Source: Dechloromonas sp. A34 (lineage in GTDB: Bacteria > Pseudomonadota > Gammaproteobacteria > Burkholderiales > Rhodocyclaceae). Taken from it: a stretch of 64,000 nucleotides of DNA. A program made the position numbers and the translations under genes. The DNA is taken from positions 4,464,001 to 4,528,000 of the forward strand of contig NZ_CP102486.1 in the NCBI RefSeq assembly GCF_026261605.1, in the 5' to 3' direction. A model generated the notes under the pieces. That model had not been told where the DNA came from, ran no database searches, and saw only the letters and a program-made list of their open reading frames with translations. This document shows, piece by piece, positions 48,318 to 57,119 of this stretch (the stretch's first letter is position 1; every line of letters starts with the position of its first letter).

Positions 48318-49691
48318 TCAGCTCTTCTTGATGGCGAAGGAATTGACGTAGGCCTCGGCCTTCATCGGGTCGAACTCCTTGCCCATGACCTTGAACTTGG
48401 CGTAGCTCTCCTTGGGCGACGGCATGCCGATCTCGGCCATGTGCTTGCGGGCATCGGTGATCAGATACACCTTCTCGGCAATGTCCTTGTAGTTCACATC
48501 GCCCTTGATGTAACCCCAGCGCTTCATCTGGCTGAGGATCCACACCGCCATCGAATACCACGGGAAGGGGTCGAAGTCGGCCCGCGTCGGCACGTTCTGC
48601 ACGCTGCCCAGGCCGTCGGCGAACTTGCCGGTGAGCACCTGTTCGAGCACGGTTTTCGGCTGGTTCATGTAGGCCGCCGGGGCCAGCACTTCGGCCATGA
48701 TCGGGCGGTTCTTCGGGTCGCGCGCCATCTTGGCGGCAGTCAGGATGGCGCGGTAGAGCGCGGCGAAGGTGTTGGGGTTCTGCTTGACGAAATCAGCCGG
48801 CACGCCGAAGGAACAGCACGGGTGGCCATCCCAGATTTCCTTGGAGAGGATGTGGATGAAGCCGACCTCGTCATAGACCGCGCGCTGGTTGAAGGGGTCG
48901 GGGCCGAGATAGCCGTCGAGGTTGCCGGCGCGCAGGTTGGCGACCATTTCCGGCGGCGGCACGACGCGGATCTGGATGTCCTTGTCGGGGTCCAGGCCAT
49001 GCTCGGCGACGTAGTAGCGGAGCAGGAAGTTGTGCATCGAGTATTCGAAGGGCACGGCGAACTTGAAGCCCTTCCATTGCCGGGGATCACGCTTGTCCTT
49101 GTGCTTGACGTGCAGGGTGATCGCCTGGCCGTTGGTGTTCTGGATGGTAGCGACGTTGAGCGGCATCGGGTTGGAGCCGATCCCCATGCTCATCGCGAGC
49201 GGCATCGGGGCCAGCATGTGCGAGGCGTCGTACTCGCGGTTGATCACCTTGTCGCGGATCAGCGCCCAGCCGGCGGTCTTGATCATCTGCACGTTCAGGC
49301 CCTGGGCCTTGTAGAAGCCCAACGGGTCGGCCATCAGCAGCGGGCTGGCGCAGGTGATGGGAATGAAGCCGATCTTCAGGTCCTTCTTTTCCAGCGGCCC
49401 CTTGTCCTGCGCCATGGCTTCCAGCGCGCCAAGCGGGAAGAAGCTGGAGAGCGCGGCCAGGGCGGTCGAACGGCCGACGGCCCGGAGGAAACGGCGGCGT
49501 TCGCCGTCATCCGGGAAGACGGCGCGCATGATCGCCGATTCGATGGTCCGCCGGTTCAGCGATTCCTCGCCAGCCGCCACCGGCAGATCGGTGGCATGGG
49601 CGGCATCGTGTTCGGCCTGCGAATGATGCTTGCCGCAGGAACAGCTGCCGAGACTGACAGCGTCGTGGAATGGGTCCTTGAATGCAGACAT
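48318..49691 (-). CDS. cynA: Nitrate/cyanate-type ABC transporter substrate-binding protein with long N-terminal extension
   Basis: The protein has 457 residues from the ATG with GGAG eight bases upstream. Residues 1-65 are an unusual leader with a Cys/His cluster (CSCGKHHSQAEHDAAH). A Tat-like signal (ERRRFLRAVGRS then a hydrophobic run to ALEAMAQ) follows at about 68-97, then the NrtA/CmpA binding fold (KIGFIPITCASPLLMADPLG, GYLGPDPFNQRAVYDEV, CCSFGVPADFV). It should present the anion to the CynBD channel in the periplasm. The extension before the signal is odd for an exported protein. Confidence 0.88.
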   Translation of the reverse strand: MSAFKDPFHDAVSLGSCSCGKHHSQAEHDAAHATDLPVAAGEESLNRRTIESAIMRAVFPDDGERRRFLRAVGRSTALAALSSFFPLGALEAMAQDKGPLEKKDLKIGFIPITCASPLLMADPLGFYKAQGLNVQMIKTAGWALIRDKVINREYDASHMLAPMPLAMSMGIGSNPMPLNVATIQNTNGQAITLHVKHKDKRDPRQWKGFKFAVPFEYSMHNFLLRYYVAEHGLDPDKDIQIRVVPPPEMVANLRAGNLDGYLGPDPFNQRAVYDEVGFIHILSKEIWDGHPCCSFGVPADFVKQNPNTFAALYRAILTAAKMARDPKNRPIMAEVLAPAAYMNQPKTVLEQVLTGKFADGLGSVQNVPTRADFDPFPWYSMAVWILSQMKRWGYIKGDVNYKDIAEKVYLITDARKHMAEIGMPSPKESYAKFKVMGKEFDPMKAEAYVNSFAIKKS

Positions 49692-49712
49692 GGCGATCTC
49701 CTTCTTCAATGA

Positions 49713-50378
49713 TCAGGATTGGGCTTCGTTGAATTCGATGTCGTGCCGGTACAGCTCGTAGGCACGGTGGTATTCCATGACGCGGGCGACGTCGCCGATG
49801 AAGGCCTCGTCGTAGCCGGCCCGGCGCAGCAGATGAAAGCCCATCTCCATGCCGGAGGCGATGCCACCGGCGGTGACGATGCGCCCGGCATCGACGACGC
49901 GGGCCCGGCTGACCCGGCAGGCCGGGGCGATCTCGGCCAGGCGATCGATCGGCGTCTTGCCCATGTGAGAGGCTTCGAGGCGGTCCGGCTCCTTGCGGTT
50001 GGTCGCCGGCAGGCCGTCGAGCAGGCCCATCCGGGCGTAGATCCAGGAGCCGGTGCACACGCTGGTCAGCAGGCAGTCTTCGGGGAGTTGGCGGATGTAG
50101 CGGTGCAGGTTGGCGTTGTTCATCTCCTGCCGCGTGCCGTAGCCGCCGGGAATCAGGAAGGCATCCATTGCCGGCTGGTCGGCAAAGCTGTAATTGGGGA
50201 TCACCGTGAAGCCGGCCTGGTTCTGCACCGGGCGCATCGATTCGGCGATCAGGAAGGTATCGAGTTCCGGATCGAGCCGCCGGGCTACCGAAATGACGCC
50301 GGCCGGCGCCGCGTAATCGACGATTTCGGCGTCCTTGAAAACATAGATGCCCAGCCTGAAACCCTGCTTGCGTGTCAT
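49713..50378 (-). CDS. DJ-1/PfpI family protein, possible isonitrile-hydratase-like
   Basis: The protein has 221 residues with a class I glutamine-amidotransferase-like fold, an early Glu in FKDAEIVDYAAPAG and the nucleophile elbow Cys in TSVCTGSWIYA, followed by TAGGIASGMEMGFHL. The CTGS elbow and GGIASG resemble isonitrile hydratases and GATase-1-type AraC N-termini, but no DNA-binding domain follows. It is the first gene before cynA, 21 bp away, suggesting a role in nitrile or cyanate-related chemistry or sensing; that is inference. Confidence 0.8.
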   Translation of the reverse strand: MTRKQGFRLGIYVFKDAEIVDYAAPAGVISVARRLDPELDTFLIAESMRPVQNQAGFTVIPNYSFADQPAMDAFLIPGGYGTRQEMNNANLHRYIRQLPEDCLLTSVCTGSWIYARMGLLDGLPATNRKEPDRLEASHMGKTPIDRLAEIAPACRVSRARVVDAGRIVTAGGIASGMEMGFHLLRRAGYDEAFIGDVARVMEYHRAYELYRHDIEFNEAQS

Positions 50379-50474
50379 CGAACGACTCCCGGTGATGAAA
50401 ATTCGGGCGGTCTGGCCGTTGGCTACGGTCAGTCGCCTGTCGGGAGCAATAATCGCCAGACGGCGGCGTGTGGT

Positions 50475-50519
50475 GAATCACGACTGCCGTGATTCGCGTG
50501 TAGTGGAATCACTACACGC
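50475..50519. promoter_or_regulatory. Cluster of two perfect palindromes with three GAATCA motifs
   Basis: GAATCACG-N5-CGTGATTC at 50475-50495 is followed by GCGTGTAGTG-GAAT-CACTACACGC at 50496-50519. GAATCA occurs at 50475, reversed at 50490-50495, and at 50506. The block covers the 3' end of the response regulator and lies about 100 bp upstream of the DJ-1/cyn operon. It fits an operator for that operon or a terminator of the regulator gene. Confidence 0.5.
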
Positions 50520-51153
50520 TGATCAGGCGATGGCGGGCGGCGTAGGCGAAGAGGTCGGCCGGGTTGTGCAGGCCGAGTTTCTCGAAAATGCGGGCGCGGT
50601 AGGTCGAGATGGTGTTGGCCGACAGTGACAGCTGCTGGGCGATCTGCACGCTGCTGCGGCCCTGGGCCAGCATCTGCAGGACCTGGAATTCGCGGTTGGA
50701 AAGCGCCTCGTGCGGCGGCTTCTCGTCGCCCGGACCGCCGCGGACGTTCTGCGCCAGCAGTTCGGCGAGCACCGGCGTCACGTAAAGCCCGCCACCGGCT
50801 ACCTTGGCGATAGCGGCGAACAGGATGTCCGGGCTGCACCCCTTGTTCAGGTAGGCGTGGGCACCGCCCCGGATGGCGCGCAGGGCGAACTGGTTTTCCG
50901 GGTACACCGACAGCATGATGACTCCGAGGCGCGGGAACTCGCCGTGCAGGGTCTTCAGGACGTCCAGCCCGTCGCGCTCGCCGAGCGCGATGTCGAGCAG
51001 CACGACATCGACCGCCGTCGAGCGCAGGATGCGCAAGGCCGCCGGGCCGTCTTCGGCTTCGTGGATGGCGCCGATGGCCGGCGATTCGGAAAGGATCTGC
51101 CGCAGGCCGCGGCGAATGATCATGTGGTCGTCGACGATGAGGATCGTGGTCAT
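50512..51153 (-). CDS. NarL/FixJ-family response regulator
   Basis: The protein has 213 residues. The receiver has the paired acids in ILIVDDH, the phospho-acceptor Asp in VVLLDIALGERDG and Lys in YLNKGCSP. The C-terminal LuxR-type helix-turn-helix is LSNREFQVLQMLAQG, then LSLSANTISTYRARIFEKL. The longer upstream frame overlaps the kinase gene and is not real. It follows its kinase by 8 bp and precedes the cyn operon on the same strand. Confidence 0.9.
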   Translation of the reverse strand: MTTILIVDDHMIIRRGLRQILSESPAIGAIHEAEDGPAALRILRSTAVDVVLLDIALGERDGLDVLKTLHGEFPRLGVIMLSVYPENQFALRAIRGGAHAYLNKGCSPDILFAAIAKVAGGGLYVTPVLAELLAQNVRGGPGDEKPPHEALSNREFQVLQMLAQGRSSVQIAQQLSLSANTISTYRARIFEKLGLHNPADLFAYAARHRLISV

Positions 51154-51161
51154 GGCGTTTC

Positions 51162-52325
51162 TCAGGCGAAGACGCCCGGCAGGCGCAGCACGACGCGGGT
51201 GCCGGCGCCGGGGCTGCTGACGATGTTCAGGCTGCCGCCCAGGGCCAGCGTCCGTTCGCGCATGCCGAGCAGGCCGAAGGAAGTCGGCTGGCCGGGGACC
51301 CGCATGCCCTGGCCATCGTCGGTAACGGTGAGCAGCAGATCGCGATGCTCGGCACGGGCCTCGAACTCGACCCGGCTGGCCATGGCATGGCGGCTGACGT
51401 TGGTCAGCACCTCCTGGGCGATGCGATAGAGCGCGATCTCGGCATCGCGTCCGAGGCGGCAACGTTCGACTTCCGGGGTGCAGTCGAAGCTGCAGCGCAG
51501 GCCGCTGCGCTTCTGGAAATCGAGCAGCAGGCTTTCCAGCGCCGCCCACAGCCCGAGATGGTCGAGAACGCCCGGGCGCAGATCGTTCAGGATGCGGCGC
51601 ACGGCCTCCATTGCGTGGTGGCTGATCTCGAGCATGCCGTCCAGCTTGTCGCGCAGGGCAGGGTCATCGCCCAGGCGCTGCCGCAACCAGGTCGATTCCA
51701 GTTGCAGGGCGGTCAGCGAGGCCCCGAGGTCGTCGTGAATATCGCGGGCGATGTGCCGGCGCTCCTCTTCACGGATGGTATTCAGGTGGGCCGACAGGCG
51801 GCGCAGCGCTTCGTGCGACTGGCGCAAGCCGTCATGGGCGGCGGTCAGCTCGGCGGTGCGTTCGCGGACTCTTTTTTCCAGCTGGTCGTGGGCTTCCTGC
51901 AACAGCCTTGCGGTGCGCTTGCGTTCGGTGATGTCGTTGAAAGTGACGACGGCACCGACCACCGTTTCGCCGTCGCGAATCGGGTAGGAGGCGTATTCAG
52001 CAGGGAAGCTGCTGCCATCACGCCGCCACAGCACCTCGCCATCGACCCGGATGCCCCGGCCTTCGCGAAAGGCCCGGTAGATCTGGCATTCGTGCACCGG
52101 CATCAGCGTTTGGTCAGCATGCGAGTGGTGGATCAGGTAGTGCATCGAGCGCCCGAGCACCTCGTCCGGCGTGTAACCGACCAGCGCGGCACCGGCTTCG
52201 TTGATAAAGATGCAGCGCCCCTTCAAGTCAATACCGTAGATGCCTTCGCCAGTCGACTCGAGGATCATCTCCAATTGACGACGCCAGGCCGCGTGATGCG
52301 AAAGGTTGTGCAGATCGGCGAACAT
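51162..52325 (-). CDS. NarX-type sensor histidine kinase with PAS domain
   Basis: The protein has 387 residues from MFADLHNLSHHAAWRR; an in-frame start at 52361 is possible. The PAS domain (about 15-135: STGEGIYGIDLKGRCIFIN, then TFNDITERKR) is followed by a coiled linker. The HisKA_3 motif is RRHIARDIHDDLGASLTALQ, and the ATPase domain has VTDDGQGM and SFGLLGMRER. No membrane helix is seen, so it should sense a cytoplasmic ligand or redox state. It pairs with the response regulator just downstream. Confidence 0.9.
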   Translation of the reverse strand: MFADLHNLSHHAAWRRQLEMILESTGEGIYGIDLKGRCIFINEAGAALVGYTPDEVLGRSMHYLIHHSHADQTLMPVHECQIYRAFREGRGIRVDGEVLWRRDGSSFPAEYASYPIRDGETVVGAVVTFNDITERKRTARLLQEAHDQLEKRVRERTAELTAAHDGLRQSHEALRRLSAHLNTIREEERRHIARDIHDDLGASLTALQLESTWLRQRLGDDPALRDKLDGMLEISHHAMEAVRRILNDLRPGVLDHLGLWAALESLLLDFQKRSGLRCSFDCTPEVERCRLGRDAEIALYRIAQEVLTNVSRHAMASRVEFEARAEHRDLLLTVTDDGQGMRVPGQPTSFGLLGMRERTLALGGSLNIVSSPGAGTRVVLRLPGVFA

Positions 52326-52653
52326 GACTTTGCTGACGAAAGGGAAGCAGCAGCCATGCAATCATGGTGCCATGGCCAATGACCTGCCAGCACTGCAACG
52401 TTGCAGGCTGTGAAAATTCAAACAAAACTCGGTCTACCCGTTTCGCACCTTGCCACCGGCCGGTCGGTAAACTGATTGCATATACCTAAATCATGGACAG
52501 GCGCACCACGCCGGTGCAAAGTGCACGATATTGGTGCGTTTGCAGGATGCCAGGTTGGCACAGTTTTACCGGGCAGCCGGTTTTTGCGATGCCCGCGCCA
52601 GTCAATTCACTCGACATTAGCCTCGAACCGAGCACCGATCCGCATTTGCGTCC
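52326..52653. other. Divergent intergenic region between the NarX-like and hybrid kinase genes
   Basis: About 330 bp. It includes the 14-bp palindrome at 52393-52406. No gene is supported. It must hold the promoters of both kinases. Confidence 0.4.
52393..52406. promoter_or_regulatory. 14-bp perfect palindrome CTGCAACGTTGCAG
   Basis: It lies about 70 bp upstream of the NarX-like kinase start. It is a possible operator; no family was recognised. Confidence 0.3.
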
Positions 52654-55600
52654 ATGACCACAGCCATGACCTCTTCCCCCCACGTCAGACGCGCGAGTGG
52701 CCCCCGCTCAGCGTGGGTGCGTTTCGTACTTCCCCTGCTCGCTCTTTCGCTGCTTCTCGGCCTCATCGGTGCCGTCGGCTACGCTTACTTGAGCGAAGAA
52801 GTTCGCCGCGAGACCCATCGCACCCTAACGGTAATCGCCGAGCAGAAAAGGCAACACCTCGAGAACTCGCTGGCCGAGACCCGGATTGATGCGGAATTGT
52901 ATTTTTCCGGCCACTCACCGATGGCAGCGCTCTTCCGGCAATGGCTCGATGGCGAACGACGCGAGACGGCGCTGCTCGAACGGATGCGGCAGCGCATGGA
53001 AGAGGTCGTCCACGGGCGGGCCTGGGCGGGGCTTGCGGTCACCGACGCTACAGGCCGCTCGGCCTTCGTCGTCGGCGATGCCGACATCGGTGCCCATGCC
53101 GCCTTGGCCAGGGAAATTATCCAGCGGCCGCGCACCGAATTTGTCGAACTCCACATCAATGCCCATGGCAAACCACAATACGGTCTACTGGTGCCAATCG
53201 GCGGCTCGGGAGAGATTCCGCTCGGCGTGGCCCTATTGACCTTCAGCGCCGACCAATCCCTGTTTCCTCTGGTCGAATCTTGGCCGGTCCCGACCCGGAG
53301 CGCTGAGACTTACCTGGTCCGGCGGGACGGTGACGATGTTCGCTTTCTGACGCCCCTGCGCTTCCAGCCGGATACGGCACAGGCCTTGATCCGCCCCTTG
53401 AATTCACCCGAAATGCCCGCCGCCAGGGCTGCACGCGGCGAACGCGGCATTCTCGCGGGCGGCCGCGATTACCGCGGCATTCCCGTACTGGCCTACGTCG
53501 CGGCGGTCGCCGGCACCTCGTGGCTGATGATCGCCGAAATCGACGAGGCCGAGGCCTATGCCGGTATCCAGACGATTGCCTGGGCCACCGGCCTGGTCAT
53601 CGGGCTCGGATGCCTGCTCGTGTACTCCGCCGGCTACCAGTTGTGGCGCCGCGACCGGCAAGGCATGGAACTGCGAGCGCTTCAGGCCCAACAGGCGGCC
53701 GAGGCGCGCTTCCGCGTCGTCTTCGAGCAAGCGCCGCTCGGCGTGGCCTTGTTCGATGCCAAGAGCGGTCGAATCAGCGAAGCCAATCAACGATTCTCGG
53801 ACATCGTCGGCCTGCCGGCCGACAAACTGGCCGGGCTCGACCCGATGGGCATCACGCATCCGGACGATATTCAGGAAAGCACCACGAAGCTCGCGCAACT
53901 CAAGGCGCGTGAAATCTCCGGCTATCACCTTGCCAAACGCTACCTTCGCCCGGATGGCAGCGAGGTGTGGATCAGTGCGACCTGCGCGCCGGTCACGGTG
54001 GACGGCGAGGAGTCGCCCCGCTATCTGGCCATTGTCGAAGACATCACGGCCCGCCGGCAGATCGAGGAGCGCCTGCGGATCAGCGAGGAGCGGCACCGCC
54101 TGCTCGCCGACAATGCCATCGACGTGATCCTGACGATGGATCTGGACGGGCGCTTTTCCTATGTCAGCCCGTCCGTTGAAAAGCTGCGGGGCTTCACGGC
54201 CGAAGAAGCGATGCAGCAATCCTTGGCCGAGGCCCTGACGCCCGACTCGCTGGTCATCGCCGAAGGCTATTTCGCCCAATTGCGCACCTGTGCGAAGGCC
54301 GGACGGCGGCTGCCATCGTTTAGAACCGAGCTTGAGCATCGTTGCAAGGACGGATCAGCCGTTTGGACCGAAGTCTCCGCCAGCCCACTGCTCAGCACGG
54401 AAGGCCAGCTCGTTGAAATTCTCGGCGTCGTCCGCGACATCAGCGAGCGTAAGCGCTACGAGCAGGAGCTACGGCAGGTTTACGAGGCGGCCGAGGCGGC
54501 GAACGCTGCCAAGAGCGAATTTCTGGCCCACATGAGCCATGAGATCCGGACACCGATGAATGCCGTGCTCGGCCTGGCGCAGGTCCTCGAGCGCGAACCA
54601 CTCGCCGCCAATCAGCGCGAGATGGTCGAGCGCATCCGAACCGCCGGCCAATCGCTGCTCGCCATTCTCAATGACATCCTGGACTTGTCGAAGATCGAAG
54701 CCGGTCAGCTACGCATCGAGCCGCGGCCATTCCAACTAGGCACGCTTCTGGCCAATCTTGATAGCCTGATGGGCCAGGCCGCACGCGGCAAAGGGGTGGC
54801 CCTACGCACCGAGGCACCATTGCCCTCGATCGGGCCTCTGCTGGGCGATGGACTGCGCCTGGAACAGGTGTTATTCAACCTGGCCGGCAATGCCATCAAA
54901 TTCACCGAACGGGGCGAGGTAGCGGTCATCGTCAAGCTCGTCGACAGCACGGAAACCTCCCTGCGACTGCGCTTCGAGGTCTGCGACACCGGTTGCGGCA
55001 TCGAGCCCGAGGCGCTGGCCCGACTGTTTACCCCCTTCACCCAGGCCGACGCCGGGATCGCGCGTCGCTTCGGAGGCACCGGACTCGGACTCTCGATCAG
55101 CAAGCGCCTGGTCGAGCTGATGGGCGGCGGCATCGGGGCGGAAAGCCGGGTCGGTCTCGGCAGTACGTTCTGGTTCGAGCTGCCGTTCGCCAGGGCCGGC
55201 GAGATGGAGACGGTTGTCGCTTCCTCGCCGCCAGCCGGGCCGCGCCTGGCTGGTGCGCACGTGCTGGTGGTGGACGACAGCGCGATGAACCGCGACCTGG
55301 TCCAGCGCGCCCTTCTGCTCGAGGGGGCGACGGCGACGCTGGCGGCCGACGGCCAGCAGGCCGTCCTGCTGCTCAAGGCCCGGCCCGAAGCATTCGATGC
55401 GGTGCTGATGGACGTCCAGATGCCGGTGATGGATGGACTGACCGCGACCCGGACGATTCGCGGCGAACTCGGCCTGGCCAACCTGCCCATCATTGCCTTC
55501 ACGGCCGGCGTCCGCGACGAACAGCAAAAGGCGGCGCGGGGGGCCGGCGCCAACGACGTGCTGGCCAAGCCCATGGACCTCGATCAGATGGCCGTTCTGC

Positions 55601-56064
55601 TGATGAACTGGGTAAAGCCTTGCTTCGCCGAGGATGCCGCGCCGTCCCTCCACAAAGGCATTGCGTCAGAGTCAGCCCCGCAGATTACGGGCATATCCGA
55701 TGAATTCCCCGACATCGCAGGCATTGATCGCGAACGGGCAGTCAAGCGCCTGGGCGGTGATCGCGAGATGTTCCTGAGCCTGCTTCAGATGTTCTGCGAT
55801 GACAACGGCGATGCGGCGGATCGGGCGGGGCGGGAACTGCTCGACGGCGACAGCGAGGCCGCTGCGCGGCGGATGCATACGCTGGGTAGCAATGCCGGAT
55901 TCATCTGTGCGCTGGGCCTGATGGAATCGGCCAAGCGGCTTGAGACGGCTATCGAGCAGGATGCATCGGATATCCATGCGCAACTGTCGGCAATCGCCCT
56001 GGAGATCAGCGGACTCGTCGAAGCCAGCGCCTCATGGCGCCAAACTGCCCAGACGTTGTACTAA
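52654..56064 (+). CDS. Membrane hybrid histidine kinase (sensor, PAS-PAS, HisKA, ATPase, receiver, Hpt)
   Basis: The protein has 1136 residues. A membrane helix lies at about 25-47, a periplasmic sensor at 48-290 and a second helix at about 297-318. Two PAS/PAC units (about 345-470 and 475-600) follow. HisKA has His629 in MSHEIRTPMN; the ATPase domain has NLAGNAIKF and GTGLGLSISK. The receiver has Asp920 in LMDVQMPVMDG. The C-terminal Hpt has His1075 in RRMHTLGSNAGF. All relay residues are present, so a full phosphorelay can run within the chain to an unknown response regulator. Confidence 0.92.
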   Translation: MTTAMTSSPHVRRASGPRSAWVRFVLPLLALSLLLGLIGAVGYAYLSEEVRRETHRTLTVIAEQKRQHLENSLAETRIDAELYFSGHSPMAALFRQWLDGERRETALLERMRQRMEEVVHGRAWAGLAVTDATGRSAFVVGDADIGAHAALAREIIQRPRTEFVELHINAHGKPQYGLLVPIGGSGEIPLGVALLTFSADQSLFPLVESWPVPTRSAETYLVRRDGDDVRFLTPLRFQPDTAQALIRPLNSPEMPAARAARGERGILAGGRDYRGIPVLAYVAAVAGTSWLMIAEIDEAEAYAGIQTIAWATGLVIGLGCLLVYSAGYQLWRRDRQGMELRALQAQQAAEARFRVVFEQAPLGVALFDAKSGRISEANQRFSDIVGLPADKLAGLDPMGITHPDDIQESTTKLAQLKAREISGYHLAKRYLRPDGSEVWISATCAPVTVDGEESPRYLAIVEDITARRQIEERLRISEERHRLLADNAIDVILTMDLDGRFSYVSPSVEKLRGFTAEEAMQQSLAEALTPDSLVIAEGYFAQLRTCAKAGRRLPSFRTELEHRCKDGSAVWTEVSASPLLSTEGQLVEILGVVRDISERKRYEQELRQVYEAAEAANAAKSEFLAHMSHEIRTPMNAVLGLAQVLEREPLAANQREMVERIRTAGQSLLAILNDILDLSKIEAGQLRIEPRPFQLGTLLANLDSLMGQAARGKGVALRTEAPLPSIGPLLGDGLRLEQVLFNLAGNAIKFTERGEVAVIVKLVDSTETSLRLRFEVCDTGCGIEPEALARLFTPFTQADAGIARRFGGTGLGLSISKRLVELMGGGIGAESRVGLGSTFWFELPFARAGEMETVVASSPPAGPRLAGAHVLVVDDSAMNRDLVQRALLLEGATATLAADGQQAVLLLKARPEAFDAVLMDVQMPVMDGLTATRTIRGELGLANLPIIAFTAGVRDEQQKAARGAGANDVLAKPMDLDQMAVLLMNWVKPCFAEDAAPSLHKGIASESAPQITGISDEFPDIAGIDRERAVKRLGGDREMFLSLLQMFCDDNGDAADRAGRELLDGDSEAAARRMHTLGSNAGFICALGLMESAKRLETAIEQDASDIHAQLSAIALEISGLVEASASWRQTAQTLY

Positions 56065-56147
56065 GGCCAGGCCGCCTCTGATTCCGACAGAGTTTTCGAC
56101 TTTAATTGTCAGGAACAACAACCAATACCGAGAAACTTTTTATGGGC

Positions 56148-56174
56148 TTAGCACTCTTAGGCAGCGAGTGCTAA
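56148..56174 (+). promoter_or_regulatory. CIRCE operator (HrcA binding site) upstream of rpoH
   Basis: TTAGCACTC, nine bases, GAGTGCTAA: a perfect match to the CIRCE consensus. It lies 35 bp upstream of the rpoH ATG and overlaps a possible -10 TAAAAT (56172-56177), so HrcA bound here would block transcription. Confidence 0.93.
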
Positions 56175-56208
56175 AATAATTTCAGCTATTGAAGGAGAAC
56201 CCAACGCT

Positions 56209-57069
56209 ATGACCCACGCCCTGGCTTACCCCATCCCCTCGGCCGTCGGTAACATCGATGCCTACATCCAGGCAGCGAACCGTTATCCGATCCTGTCCGA
56301 GAGTGAGGAAATCCGGCTGGCCGAGCGTTTCCACAACGAAGGCGATGTGGAAGCGGCGCGTCAGCTCGTCCTTTCGCACCTGCGCCTGGTGATCTCGATC
56401 GCCCGCGGTTACCTCGGTTACGGCCTGCCGCATGCCGATCTGATCCAGGAAGGCAACATCGGCCTGATGAAGGCGGTGAAGCGTTTCGACCCGGCGCGCG
56501 GCGTGCGTCTGGTTTCCTTCGCCATGCACTGGATCAAGGCCGAGATTCACGAATACATCCTGAAGAACTGGCGGCTGGTCAAGGTCGCGACGACCAAGGC
56601 CCAGCGCAAGCTGTTCTTCAACCTGCGCAGCCTGAAGAACGATTACGAAGGCGTCGATACGCTGTCCGGCACGCAGTCGGCCGAAGTCGCAGCCCGCCTC
56701 GGCGTCAAGCAGGCTGAAGTGATCGAGATGGAAACCCGCCTGACCGGTCGCGATCTGGCGCTCGAAGGCAACCCGGACGATGGCGACGAGGCCTTTGCGC
56801 CGATCGATTACCTGGCCGATTCGCGTTACGAGCCGACCCGCGTCATCGAAAGCAAGGCGGTTGCCCGCCTGGCCGACGAAGGTCTGCAGGAAGCGCTGGC
56901 CACGCTCGACCCGCGCAGTCGCCGGATCATCGAAACGCGCTGGCTGCACGATGGCGAAGCCGCCACCCTGCATGAACTGGCCGACGAGTTCAGCGTCTCA
57001 GCCGAGCGCATCCGGCAGATCGAGGTCAAGGCGCTGCAAAAGATGCGCGGCGTGCTGGCGCCGGCCTGA
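56209..57069 (+). CDS. rpoH: Heat-shock sigma factor RpoH (sigma32)
   Basis: The protein has 286 residues, with AAGGAG upstream of the ATG. Region 2 contains DLIQEGNIGLMKAVKRFDP and VSFAMHWIKAEIHEYIL. The RpoH box follows (TTKAQRKLFFNLRSLK). Region 4 has EFSVSAERIRQIEVKALQKM. It directs RNA polymerase to heat-shock promoters. A CIRCE operator places it under HrcA. Confidence 0.96.
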   Translation: MTHALAYPIPSAVGNIDAYIQAANRYPILSESEEIRLAERFHNEGDVEAARQLVLSHLRLVISIARGYLGYGLPHADLIQEGNIGLMKAVKRFDPARGVRLVSFAMHWIKAEIHEYILKNWRLVKVATTKAQRKLFFNLRSLKNDYEGVDTLSGTQSAEVAARLGVKQAEVIEMETRLTGRDLALEGNPDDGDEAFAPIDYLADSRYEPTRVIESKAVARLADEGLQEALATLDPRSRRIIETRWLHDGEAATLHELADEFSVSAERIRQIEVKALQKMRGVLAPA

Positions 57070-57091
57070 GTTCGCCGGAAACTGGATTTAA

Positions 57092-57119
57092 AAGGAGAGG
57101 AGCCGCGGCTCCTCTCCTT
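57092..57119. terminator. Terminator between rpoH and napH
   Basis: AAGGAGAGGAGCC / GGCTCCTCTCCTT form a long GC-rich stem with A and T ends between the convergent genes, so it probably works both ways. Confidence 0.8.

Noticed and set aside
49507..50481. 324-codon minus frame across the DJ-1 gene
   Set aside because: Arg/Pro-rich shadow in a different frame from the DJ-1 protein.
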